Below, one piece after another: positions 1-5,637 of a DNA stretch of 7,028 nucleotides. The notes beneath the pieces are model-generated. The model was not told the DNA's origin. It did not search any database and worked only from the letters and a program-made list of their open reading frames with translations. This DNA is from Chryseobacterium gleum (GTDB lineage: Bacteria > Bacteroidota > Bacteroidia > Flavobacteriales_D > Crocinitomicaceae), in contig CAMCQL010000102.1 of the NCBI GenBank assembly GCA_945877005.1, positions 1 to 7,028 of the forward strand, in the 5' to 3' direction. The position numbers and the translations under genes were made by a program. Each line of letters starts with the position of its first letter. Position 1 is the stretch's first letter.

Positions 1-413
1 TCTGATTCAACACGTGGTTCAAAGTAGGATTTAGCTCCTCTTTTGATGGTTTCTTCGTAAGATTTTCGGGCATCATCTACCCAAAGTGCGATTACTTTCA
101 CGCCATCTCCATGTTGTTTGATGTGTTCCCCAATTTCACTATCAGAATTTAAAGGGGTTGTTAAGATTAATCTGATTTTATCTTGTTGAACGACATAAGA
201 TGTTCGATCTGAAACGCCTGTTTCTAAACCTTGATAAGCAAATGATTGAAAGCCAAAAGCAGTTTTGTAAAAGTGTGCGGATTGTTTAGCGTTCCCTACA
301 TAAAGTTCTACATAATCTGTACCATTGATAGGAAGAAAATCTTGTGCATCAGCGAAGATTTTTTCTAACCCATAGTTATAGTTCTCAACGTTTTTTAAGT
401 CTTTTGATTCCAT
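1..413 (-). CDS. hppD: 4-hydroxyphenylpyruvate dioxygenase, N-terminal part (cut by window edge)
   Basis: This is the first 137 codons of a minus-strand gene that continues past the left edge. 4-Hydroxyphenylpyruvate dioxygenase is a cytoplasmic non-haem iron enzyme of tyrosine catabolism that converts 4-hydroxyphenylpyruvate to homogentisate. The family is recognised from the N-terminal vicinal-oxygen-chelate domain: the stretch TDYVELYVGNAKQSAHFYKT (about residues 32-51), followed by AFGF, the R-TSYVV-Q-DKIRLILTTPL strand pair, and the HIKQHGDGVKVIALWVDD segment typical of the family. The iron ligands lie in the C-terminal half and are outside the window, so activity cannot be judged. The ATG at 411-413 is the natural start, since it gives the usual short N-terminal extension before the first domain. 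The gene lies 38 bp downstream of hmgA on the same strand, with no terminator in between, so the two are probably co-transcribed. Confidence 0.95.
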   Translation of the reverse strand, partial: MESKDLKNVENYNYGLEKIFADAQDFLPINGTDYVELYVGNAKQSAHFYKTAFGFQSFAYQGLETGVSDRTSYVVQQDKIRLILTTPLNSDSEIGEHIKQHGDGVKVIALWVDDARKSYEETIKRGAKSYFEPRVES

Positions 414-451
414 AATAGTAATTTATTTATAATAGTATGATTTTCAATTGA

Positions 452-1624
452 TTAATCTTGAATCATTTCTTGGTTCATCCATGATTTGTAGTAGTCATTC
501 ACCTCAAGTTTTAAAGCCTCATCTGTAATCATCACAGGTTTGAATGGATCAATCATTACTGCAAGTTCATTCGTTTCTTTTTTACCGATCGATCTTTCGA
601 TGGCTCCTGGATGAGGCCCGTGAGGTAAGCCTCCTGGGTGAAGCGTAATTTGACCTTTTTGAATATCATTTCTACTCATAAAGTCACCATCTACATAATA
701 CAATAGTTCATCTGAATCAATATTGCTATGGTGGTAAGGAGCAGGAACAGCATCAGGATGGTAGTCGTACATACGAGGAACGAACGAACAAATCACAAAG
801 TTGTTTCCTTCAAATGTTTGGTGGATTGGTGGTGGCATGTGAATACGACCAGTAATCGGCTCGAAATTGAAAATTGAAAATGCGTACGGATAATGGTAAC
901 CATCCCAACCCGCTACATCAAAAGGATGTGTTGCGTAAGTGTAAGGATAAATGTTTCCCTGTTTTTTAATGTTGACTAAGAATTCTCCTTTCGTATCGAA
1001 CGTTTCTAATGCTTGTGGAGTTTTAATGTCGCGTTCACAGAATGGAGAATGTTCCAACAATTGACCATATTGATTGCGGTAACGTTTTGGAGTTGTAATC
1101 GGACTAAATGATTCAACGATTAACAATTTGTTTTCTTCTGTGGTAAAGTCGATTTGGTAAACAGTTCCTCGTGGGATAATTAAATAATCTCCGTATTCGA
1201 AATCAATTTTACCATACATTGTTTTTAATGTGCCTTTTCCAACGTGTATGAAAATTAGCTCGTCTGCATCCGCATTTTTAAAGAAATAAGGAGTTGAATT
1301 TTTTGGTGCAGCAAGACCAATGTGCATATCGTTATTTACGAAAAGTGTTTTACGACTTTTAAGATAATCAGCTTCAGGTTTTAATTCAAAACCTGCAAAA
1401 CTCAAACATTTTAAATTCTCAGATACAGCGATTGTTGGTTTTACGGAATATGCTTCTCCCATTTCTTTCACCATTGTTGGTGGGTGCAAATGGTATACTA
1501 AAGAAGACATTCCAGAGAATCCCTCTGTACCTACTAACTCTTCGTGATATAATTTACCATTCGTTTGTCTTGAAACGATATGTCGCTTTTTCGGAATTAC
1601 ACCATGTTTTTGATAGAAAGGCAT
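452..1624 (-). CDS. hmgA: Homogentisate 1,2-dioxygenase
   Basis: This 390-residue protein opens the aromatic ring of homogentisate to maleylacetoacetate, using Fe(II) and O2, the step after HppD in tyrosine breakdown. It is complete and belongs to the shorter bacterial form (the human enzyme is about 445 residues). The cupin-type N-terminal half contains the strand DELIFIHVGKGTLKTMYGKI (residues 121-140) and GDYLIIPRGTVYQI (145-158). The C-terminal half carries the active-site blocks: IHQTFEGNNF (267-276), with H268 the probable catalytic base; YHHSNIDSDELLYYVDGDFM (297-316); and LHPGGLPHGPHPG (328-340). By analogy with the characterised enzyme, the iron ligands should be H299 (or H298), E306 (or D305) and H335. 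Those assignments are inferred by eye, not from an alignment. No frameshift or missing block is seen. hppD follows directly downstream, and a promoter and possible regulator site lie just upstream. Confidence 0.97.
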   Translation of the reverse strand: MPFYQKHGVIPKKRHIVSRQTNGKLYHEELVGTEGFSGMSSLVYHLHPPTMVKEMGEAYSVKPTIAVSENLKCLSFAGFELKPEADYLKSRKTLFVNNDMHIGLAAPKNSTPYFFKNADADELIFIHVGKGTLKTMYGKIDFEYGDYLIIPRGTVYQIDFTTEENKLLIVESFSPITTPKRYRNQYGQLLEHSPFCERDIKTPQALETFDTKGEFLVNIKKQGNIYPYTYATHPFDVAGWDGYHYPYAFSIFNFEPITGRIHMPPPIHQTFEGNNFVICSFVPRMYDYHPDAVPAPYHHSNIDSDELLYYVDGDFMSRNDIQKGQITLHPGGLPHGPHPGAIERSIGKKETNELAVMIDPFKPVMITDEALKLEVNDYYKSWMNQEMIQD

Positions 1625-1651
1625 ACTTGTTCAGTTTTAAATTTTACTCAG

Positions 1652-1681
1652 CAAAGTACGAGAGATTCAATCCGGTGCAAA
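1652..1681 (-). promoter_or_regulatory. Predicted promoter of hmgA-hppD (Bacteroidota type)
   Basis: On the minus strand, TTTG (1681-1678) is followed after 19 bases by TACTTTG (1658-1652). This is close to the Bacteroidota -33 TTTG / -7 TAnnTTTG pattern, but the -7 element is one base shorter than the consensus. Transcription would begin near 1648, giving a leader of about 23 nt before the hmgA ATG. The leader is A/T-rich without a clear Shine-Dalgarno sequence, as is usual in this phylum. Confidence 0.5.
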
Positions 1682-1703
1682 ATGATACTCCTCAATCTAA
1701 AAC

Positions 1704-1717
1704 ATGATAAAAATCAT
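1704..1717. promoter_or_regulatory. FNR/CRP-like dyad upstream of hmgA
   Basis: ATGAT-AAAA-ATCAT is a perfect palindrome with 5-bp arms, and its core TGAT-N4-ATCA matches the half-sites of the FNR box (TTGAT-N4-ATCAA). Its centre lies about 62 bp before the transcription start predicted for hmgA, a usual place for an activator of the CRP/FNR superfamily. A dyad this short in AT-rich DNA can arise by chance. The link to a regulator is inference from sequence and position. Confidence 0.35.
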
Positions 1718-1834
1718 AAAAATTCGTAGTTGTATTGTTGTAGTTGCGATGTCTGAAAAATATTCTTTAGTTTTCGTAGGTATAGTGGCTATTTATAGAT
1801 TCGATTTGTAATCAAAAACAAGACTAGTAAGTTT

Positions 1835-1884
1835 TTATACTCAGCCAAATGTGAGTTTTAAAGTAGTGTTTTGGCTGAGTATAA
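1835..1884. repeat. Inverted repeat, copy 1 (15-bp arms, 20-nt loop)
   Basis: The arms TTATACTCAGCCAAA (1835-1849) and TTTGGCTGAGTATAA (1870-1884) are exact reverse complements around a 20-nt loop. The unit is part of a 55-bp segment (1832-1886) repeated 76 bp further on. As RNA it would form a long hairpin on either strand. Neither strand has a good T-run directly after the stem here, so it is not an obvious intrinsic terminator. It could be a binding or recombination site, or a dispersed palindromic repeat. The sequence alone does not decide. Confidence 0.85.
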
Positions 1885-1910
1885 TTACTGTTATTTTTTA
1901 AATTTATTTT

Positions 1911-1960
1911 TTATACTCAGCCAAATGTATGGTTTAAAGTAGTGTTTTGGCTGAGTATAA
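1911..1960. repeat. Inverted repeat, copy 2 (identical arms, diverged loop)
   Basis: This second copy has the same 15-bp arms (1911-1925 and 1946-1960) and again exactly 20 loop bases. The loops of the two copies differ at three positions, all in the first half; the loop's second half, TTTAAAGTAGTGT, is unchanged. On the plus strand this stem is followed by TTTTAT, so this copy could act as a weak terminator for plus-strand transcripts. The left arm of copy 1 can also pair with the right arm of copy 2, giving an alternative larger fold. Confidence 0.85.
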
Positions 1961-2060
1961 TTTTATAGGATTGCTTTTTTTAAGCAAATTGATTTCGGAA
2001 GTCGAAGGATGACTATTTAAAAAGAAGCTAATTTAAGCTCGGAACTATTTTTCTGAACTG

Positions 2061-2108
2061 CATCGAGCGGAGAGTTTACGAACGTTCGGAAGGCGGAGCG
2101 AGCCGATT
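2061..2108. repeat. GC-rich patch with palindrome CGAACGTTCG
   Basis: About 60% of the bases in this patch are G or C, in otherwise AT-rich DNA. It contains the perfect 10-bp palindrome CGAACGTTCG (2079-2088), with similar purine-rich GCGGAG-containing strings on both sides (near 2067-2072 and 2093-2098). The look is that of a dispersed intergenic element or a mobile-element end, but its identity was not recognised. Confidence 0.35.
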
Positions 2109-2150
2109 TGGGATTATCGGATTTGAATGATAGTTTATGAATGAAATTAT

Positions 2151-2184
2151 ATGGCTTACTGATTTTTTGTAAGCCATTTTTATT
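2151..2184 (+). terminator. Terminator-like hairpin
   Basis: The arms ATGGCTTAC (2151-2159) and GTAAGCCAT (2169-2177) pair perfectly over 9 bp around a 9-nt T-rich loop. The right arm runs into TTTTATT on the plus strand, which fits a Rho-independent terminator for rightward transcription. No plus-strand gene was found just upstream, so it may insulate the DUF6934 module or be left from a lost gene. On the minus strand no T-run follows. Confidence 0.5.
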
Positions 2185-2207
2185 GGGAAAACTTGATCCG
2201 TTAAATT

Positions 2208-2288
2208 ATGGCTGATGTTGTTCAGAATAGAAAAATTAGTGTTTCTATAACACTGGAAAAAGAACAAACTGAAATAAATAACTTCTAA
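2208..2288 (+). CDS. Possible 26-residue small ORF or gene remnant
   Basis: An ATG at 2208 opens a 26-residue frame (MADVVQNRKISVSITLEKEQ, then TEINNF). After its TAA stop the same frame continues with ELLENKDRIL to a second stop at 2319-2321. The composition is protein-like (alternating strand residues, then charged residues). The run of helix-like residues after the stop suggests a small gene broken by a stop codon. It has no clear ribosome binding site, no recognised family, and abuts the predicted promoter of the next gene. It may equally be chance, so confidence is low. Confidence 0.15.
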   Translation: MADVVQNRKISVSITLEKEQTEINNF

Positions 2289-2294
2289 GAATTA

Positions 2295-2326
2295 TTAGAA
2301 AATAAAGATAGAATTCTGTAAATTTG
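2295..2326 (+). promoter_or_regulatory. Predicted promoter of the DUF6934 gene
   Basis: TAAATTTG (2319-2326) is an exact match to the Bacteroidota -7 element TAnnTTTG. A weak -33 element TTAG (2295-2298, one mismatch to TTTG) lies 20 bases upstream. Transcription would start around 2330, giving a leader of about 20 nt. The leader is A-rich directly before the ATG at 2350, as expected for efficient translation initiation in this phylum. Confidence 0.55.
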
Positions 2327-2349
2327 AATCCAATAAAACAATAAAATAA

Positions 2350-2805
2350 ATGAATAACCCAATGTATTTGTACAAATCTGAAGACTCATTGAAAATATAT
2401 GAGTTTAAAAGTGAAGGTCCTAAAGGTGTTATTCATAAAATGGTAGAATATTCTGAAACTGGAACTAAAAATATTTATAATCTAGCTTTTGGAGATTTCA
2501 ATGAAACAACGAATGCAATAGACGATTCATCGATAACCAATAATGGAGATAGTATTAAAGTGCTAGCAACAGTTGCTTCCACAGTTTACGCTTTTACAGA
2601 AAAATATCCAGAAGCATGGATATTTGCCAGTGGTAGCACAACTGTTAGAACTCGACTTTACAGAATGGGAATAACAAACAATTTGGCAGAAATTAAAGTA
2701 GATTTTAAAGTTTTTGGTTTGACAATTGAACAAAACAAATGGGAAGAATTTATTGTTGGTGAAGATTACGAAGCATTTTTAATTACAAAAAAAGAAAATA
2801 TTTAA
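2350..2805 (+). CDS. DUF6934 family protein
   Basis: This 151-residue, probably cytoplasmic protein is recognised as a member of the DUF6934 family, which is common in Bacteroidota and has no established function. Family-like blocks are YEFKSEGPKG (17-26), IYNLAFGD (42-49), the acidic/polar DDSSITNNGDS (58-68), KVLATVASTVYAF (70-82), and the basic AWIFASGST...RTRLYRMGI (89-108). There is no signal peptide or membrane segment. Conserved D, N, R and W residues make a nucleotide- or nucleic-acid-related role conceivable, but no catalytic motif can be named. A promoter lies directly upstream, and a 52-residue gene starts 4 bp after the stop, so the two form a small two-gene unit. The codons are more A/T-rich than those of the genes to the right, consistent with accessory or transferred DNA. 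The family call is from memory of its motifs. Confidence 0.8.
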   Translation: MNNPMYLYKSEDSLKIYEFKSEGPKGVIHKMVEYSETGTKNIYNLAFGDFNETTNAIDDSSITNNGDSIKVLATVASTVYAFTEKYPEAWIFASGSTTVRTRLYRMGITNNLAEIKVDFKVFGLTIEQNKWEEFIVGEDYEAFLITKKENI

Positions 2806-2809
2806 GAAG

Positions 2810-2968
2810 ATGAAAAAGATTGAACAACTTAATAGCTCGAAAGTTCCAGTAATTGTCTTTGATAAGAAACTTGAACAATTTAGAAGTAAAATTCTTTTTC
2901 CAGAGAAATTAGCTAAGGCAAATGATATTCTCGCTAAAGTTGGATTACCGAAAAAAGAACCAAAGTAG
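2810..2968 (+). CDS. Small basic 52-residue protein, partner of the DUF6934 gene
   Basis: An ATG at 2810, 4 bp after the stop of the DUF6934 gene, opens a 52-codon frame ending in TAG at 2966-2968. The AAGAAG just before the ATG, at the end of the upstream gene, could serve as a weak ribosome binding site. The protein begins MKKIEQLNSSKVPVIVFDKK and continues with LEQFRSKILFPEKLAKANDI and a short lysine-rich tail. It has one hydrophobic strand (VPVIVFD, 12-18) followed by a predicted helix and many lysines, with no signal peptide. The protein-like composition and the tight spacing argue that it is real and translated together with its neighbour. The function is unknown. A two-gene module such as a toxin-antitoxin pair is possible but unproven. 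Confidence 0.65.
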   Translation: MKKIEQLNSSKVPVIVFDKKLEQFRSKILFPEKLAKANDILAKVGLPKKEPK

Positions 2969-2986
2969 AACTGGAAAAGTGTCTAA

Positions 2987-3715
2987 TTGGAAAGTTTTAT
3001 AGCGTTAGTTACATTTCAAAGGATAAAAAAATTGAGAAACAAATTAATAAGACAAATGTGCATTGCTTTGTGGATACCACTGGAGTTGTTCATTGCTTTA
3101 ATTTGTTTTTACTTTTTATGCATTGTTACATTTTCACCGATTGAAATAAACACCCATCCCAAAAAAGGCAAGGTGACGATGTACGTTCTTTCAAATGGGG
3201 TTCATACAGATTTAGTACTACCTGTTACCACTAAGCGTGTGAATTGGGAACATTTTTTTCCGTTCGAAAATACAAGAGGGAAAATTCAATCCGCCAATTG
3301 GATCGCTTTTGGTTGGGGAGATAAAGGGTTTTATTTGAATACGCCTACATGGGGGGACCTAACTTTTTCAACGGCTTTCAAGTCAACCTTTGGTTTGAGT
3401 AGTTCAGCATTGCATGTTACCTATTATGATTCTATCAAGAAAAGCAATTTAGTACGCAAATTAACGATTTCAGAAAAGGATTATCAAAAACTTAGTGTGT
3501 TTATTAAAAACACCATGGTAAAAGAAAAAGGGAAGGCAAAGTGGATTCCTACGGACGCTGTTTATGGGGATCGAGATGCATTTTACGACGCCAAAGGAAA
3601 TTACAATCTATTTTACAACTGCAATACCTGGGTGATTGATGGATTAGACGAAGCGAATCAACAAACGTGTTTTTGGACGCCCCTTTCAGAGCCCATACTT
3701 CGTCATGCCAATTGA
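2987..3715 (+). CDS. Membrane-anchored DUF2459 / TIGR02117 family protein
   Basis: This protein (242 residues from the TTG at 2987) matches the DUF2459/TIGR02117 family of uncharacterised proteins. One hydrophobic segment near the N-terminus (about 26-49) is preceded by a strongly basic stretch, so the rest should be anchored on the outer face of the cytoplasmic membrane. Family blocks are VLSNGVHTDLVLPV (67-80), WIAFGWGDKGFY (105-116), AVYGDRDAFYDAKGNYNLFY (191-210) and NCNTW (211-215). H73 in NGVHTD and C212 in NCNTW are candidates for a Cys-His active site of NlpC/P60-like type; this is inference. The start is uncertain. TTG at 2987 or 3032 keeps the basic residues before the membrane segment, whereas ATG at 3056 (residue 24) removes them. 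A possible promoter at 2987-3017 would favour one of the later starts. The stop is unambiguous, and a 103-bp gap separates it from the next gene. Confidence 0.85.
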   Translation: MESFIALVTFQRIKKLRNKLIRQMCIALWIPLELFIALICFYFLCIVTFSPIEINTHPKKGKVTMYVLSNGVHTDLVLPVTTKRVNWEHFFPFENTRGKIQSANWIAFGWGDKGFYLNTPTWGDLTFSTAFKSTFGLSSSALHVTYYDSIKKSNLVRKLTISEKDYQKLSVFIKNTMVKEKGKAKWIPTDAVYGDRDAFYDAKGNYNLFYNCNTWVIDGLDEANQQTCFWTPLSEPILRHAN

Positions 3716-3818
3716 TTTATTGGATAATATAAGTCAGGGCTTACTCCGTTAGAAATTCTTTGGGGAATAGATTTTTCATTTTAAATCATTTCTGTACTTT
3801 TATAAAAATATTTTTAGC

Positions 3819-4400
3819 ATGATTCTTATTGTTGATTGTGGAAGTTTGAAGACACCATTGATTGAAGAGGCGGTAGATTTAGAAATGGATTTTACAACTG
3901 TACCATTTTGGGATCTTACGCGCGAAGATTTCAGTGGAAAGTTAGGGGTGATTTTTTCGGGAGCTCCGATTTTAATTACAGAAATTGATCCGACAAATTA
4001 TAAGAACCATGTTGCTTACCTTAAAGAAATTGAAATTCCAATTTTAGGAATCTGTTTCGGTCATCAGTTATTAGGATTGCTTTACGGAGCAGTTCCTTCC
4101 AAGCAAAAGGAGGATCGGGATTGGCAAATCATTGAATCGATTGAAGACCATTCACTTTTTGACAAATTACCCACCGAATTTGAAATGATGGAAGATCATT
4201 GCGAATCTATTTCTATTCCATTTCAGTTTAAATTGCTTGCTGCCTCAGATGCCTGCGTGAACGAGGCAATGGGTCATGAATCAAAACCATTTTTTGGAGT
4301 ACAATTTCATCCTGAAGTTTCTGGAAATCAAGGGACTCAATTGATACAGAATTTCATTGAAATATGTGTTAAATATTCCAACTCAAATACCGTAAATTAA
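3819..4400 (+). CDS. Class-I glutamine amidotransferase, stand-alone (GMP synthase glutaminase-like)
   Basis: This 193-residue cytoplasmic protein has a single class-I glutamine amidotransferase (GATase1) domain, which releases ammonia from glutamine for transfer to a partner enzyme. The nucleophile motif is PILGICFGHQ (74-83) with C79. The other two members of the triad are in GVQFHPEVS (160-168), H164 and E166. An oxyanion-type loop, IFSGAP (45-50), is also present. The domain resembles the glutaminase part of GMP synthase (GuaA), but no ATP-pyrophosphatase or other acceptor domain follows, so this is not a full GuaA. The acceptor substrate is unknown. The ATG at 3819 follows an A/T-rich leader; TACTTTTA (3795-3802) is a weak -7 candidate. 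The next gene starts 1 bp after the stop, so translation is probably coupled. Confidence 0.88.
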   Translation: MILIVDCGSLKTPLIEEAVDLEMDFTTVPFWDLTREDFSGKLGVIFSGAPILITEIDPTNYKNHVAYLKEIEIPILGICFGHQLLGLLYGAVPSKQKEDRDWQIIESIEDHSLFDKLPTEFEMMEDHCESISIPFQFKLLAASDACVNEAMGHESKPFFGVQFHPEVSGNQGTQLIQNFIEICVKYSNSNTVN

Positions 4401-4401
4401 G

Positions 4402-5637
4402 ATGCTTTTAAATAGAATTTGGATTGGAATGTTTTTAATAGCCCTCGTTACGGGGTTATCAAAATTGATTTTTTGGCACGACTTGACCATTTTTGAAAAA
4501 ATGGTAGCATCTCTTTTTGATTCTGCTAAATCAGGGTTTGAAATTTCGCTTTATTTCACTGGGGCACTTTGTTTATGGCTGGGATTTATGAAAATTGGAG
4601 AAGAAGGCGGAGCAATTCGTATCATGACAAGGTTAGTTGCACCTTTATTTACAAAATTGTTCCCTGAAGTCCCTAAAAATCATCCTGCCATAGGTTCAAT
4701 GATGATGAACATTTCCGCAAATATGTTGGGATTGGACAATGCCGCAACACCAATGGGATTGAAAGCAATGAAAGAATTACAAACATTGAATCCAACCCCA
4801 GAAAGAGCAACAAATGCTCAAATTATGTTTTTGGTTTTGAATGCCTCTGGTTTGACTATTATACCGATAAGCATTTTGTCATTACGCGCTGCTAAAGGTG
4901 CTGCAAGTCCATCCGAAGTTTTTTTACCCATTTTGATTGCTACCTTTTTTGCTACTTTGGCGGGGTTGATTTATGTTGGTGTACGTCAGAAAATCAATCT
5001 ATTAAATAAAGTGGTCGTTGCTTATGTTGGAAGCTTAACAGCATTGATTGTTGGTTTATTGATTTTATTGTACAATTACCCCACAATGATTCAACCAATT
5101 TCTTCAGTTGGAAGTAATTTATTCTTGTTTTTACTAATCGTCTTTTTTATTCTTCTTGCCATTCGGTCGAAAGTCAATGTGTACGATTCCTTTATTGAAG
5201 GGGCAAAAGGAGGATTTGAGGTTGCCATTGGAATTGTTCCTTACCTTGTTGCAATGTTGGCTGCAATTGCTGTGTTCAGATCGTGTGGTGCGTTAGATGC
5301 GTTGATTCAAGGTTTGAAATATTCGTTGGTAGCCATTGGGGTTACAGCGACTCAATTTGTGGATGCGCTCCCAGTTGCCTTGATGAAGCCTTTCTCAGGA
5401 AGCGGTTCTCGTGCCTTGATGGTGGAATCATGGGAAACATTTGGCGTAGACTCATTTGTAGGGAAATTAGCAGCTACTTTTCAAGGGAGTACAGAAACCA
5501 CATTTTATGTATTGGCCGTTTATTTTGGATCAGTAAAAGTTAAAAATACTCGCTATGCTGCAATGGGAGGTATTATTTGTGACATTGTCGGATTTACAAC
5601 AGCTGTTTTAGTCGCTTATTTATTTTATGCCGTTTAA
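4402..5637 (+). CDS. Fused SpmA-SpmB nucleoside-recognition (Gate) membrane protein
   Basis: This 411-residue polytopic membrane protein joins the homologues of spore maturation proteins A and B, which are separate neighbouring genes in Bacillus. The SpmA-like half carries NISANMLGLDNAATPMGLKA (103-122) and LVLNASGLTIIPISILSLRA (144-163). The SpmB-like half carries EGAKGGFEVAIGIVPYLVAM (266-285), DALPVALMKPFSGSGSRALM (321-340) and QGSTETTFYVLAVYFG (361-376). Both halves belong to the Gate/nucleoside-recognition domain family (PF07670) and have several hydrophobic segments; a membrane-rich linker (about 207-256) separates them. The transported or sensed molecule is not established. The name does not imply sporulation, since fused forms occur in non-spore-forming bacteria. 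It starts 1 bp after the amidotransferase stop, and its last 11 bases overlap the next gene. Confidence 0.92.
   Translation: MLLNRIWIGMFLIALVTGLSKLIFWHDLTIFEKMVASLFDSAKSGFEISLYFTGALCLWLGFMKIGEEGGAIRIMTRLVAPLFTKLFPEVPKNHPAIGSMMMNISANMLGLDNAATPMGLKAMKELQTLNPTPERATNAQIMFLVLNASGLTIIPISILSLRAAKGAASPSEVFLPILIATFFATLAGLIYVGVRQKINLLNKVVVAYVGSLTALIVGLLILLYNYPTMIQPISSVGSNLFLFLLIVFFILLAIRSKVNVYDSFIEGAKGGFEVAIGIVPYLVAMLAAIAVFRSCGALDALIQGLKYSLVAIGVTATQFVDALPVALMKPFSGSGSRALMVESWETFGVDSFVGKLAATFQGSTETTFYVLAVYFGSVKVKNTRYAAMGGIICDIVGFTTAVLVAYLFYAV

Larger units (their letters stand above)
1725..2207. other. Gene-free intergenic stretch
   Basis: No convincing coding region is seen on either strand here. The stretch contains the twin inverted repeats (1835-1960), a locally GC-rich patch around 2061-2108, a short inverted repeat CCGAT...ATCGG (2103-2107 with 2116-2120), and the terminator-like hairpin at 2151-2184. 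The long spacing, the repeats and the uneven base composition suggest past insertion or rearrangement between the hmgA operon and the downstream genes. No transposase remnant or target-site duplication was recognised. Confidence 0.6.

Noticed and set aside
1432..1707. 91-codon plus-strand open frame
   Set aside because: Most of it lies antisense to the clear hmgA coding region and the rest runs through the hmgA promoter. It has no recognised motifs, so it is a shadow frame.
1832..1962. CRISPR array
   Set aside because: There are only two copies, the repeated unit is 55 bp with a large internal inverted repeat, and there is just one short AT-rich spacer of about 21 bp. No cas gene is present.
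2041..2210. Integron attC-like site
   Set aside because: GTTAAAT at 2200-2206 fits the GTTRRRY core, but no matching RYYYAAC core was found at a fitting distance, and no integrase gene is in the window.
2076..2267. 63-codon minus-strand open frame
   Set aside because: It runs across the terminator-like hairpin and the GC-rich patch. Its composition is not protein-like, and its end is encoded by the repetitive GCGGAGCGAG string. No ribosome site or family was seen.
5283..5543. 86-codon plus-strand frame inside the SpmAB gene
   Set aside because: It is fully inside the strongly supported SpmAB frame, and its translation has an odd composition rich in Cys and Trp.
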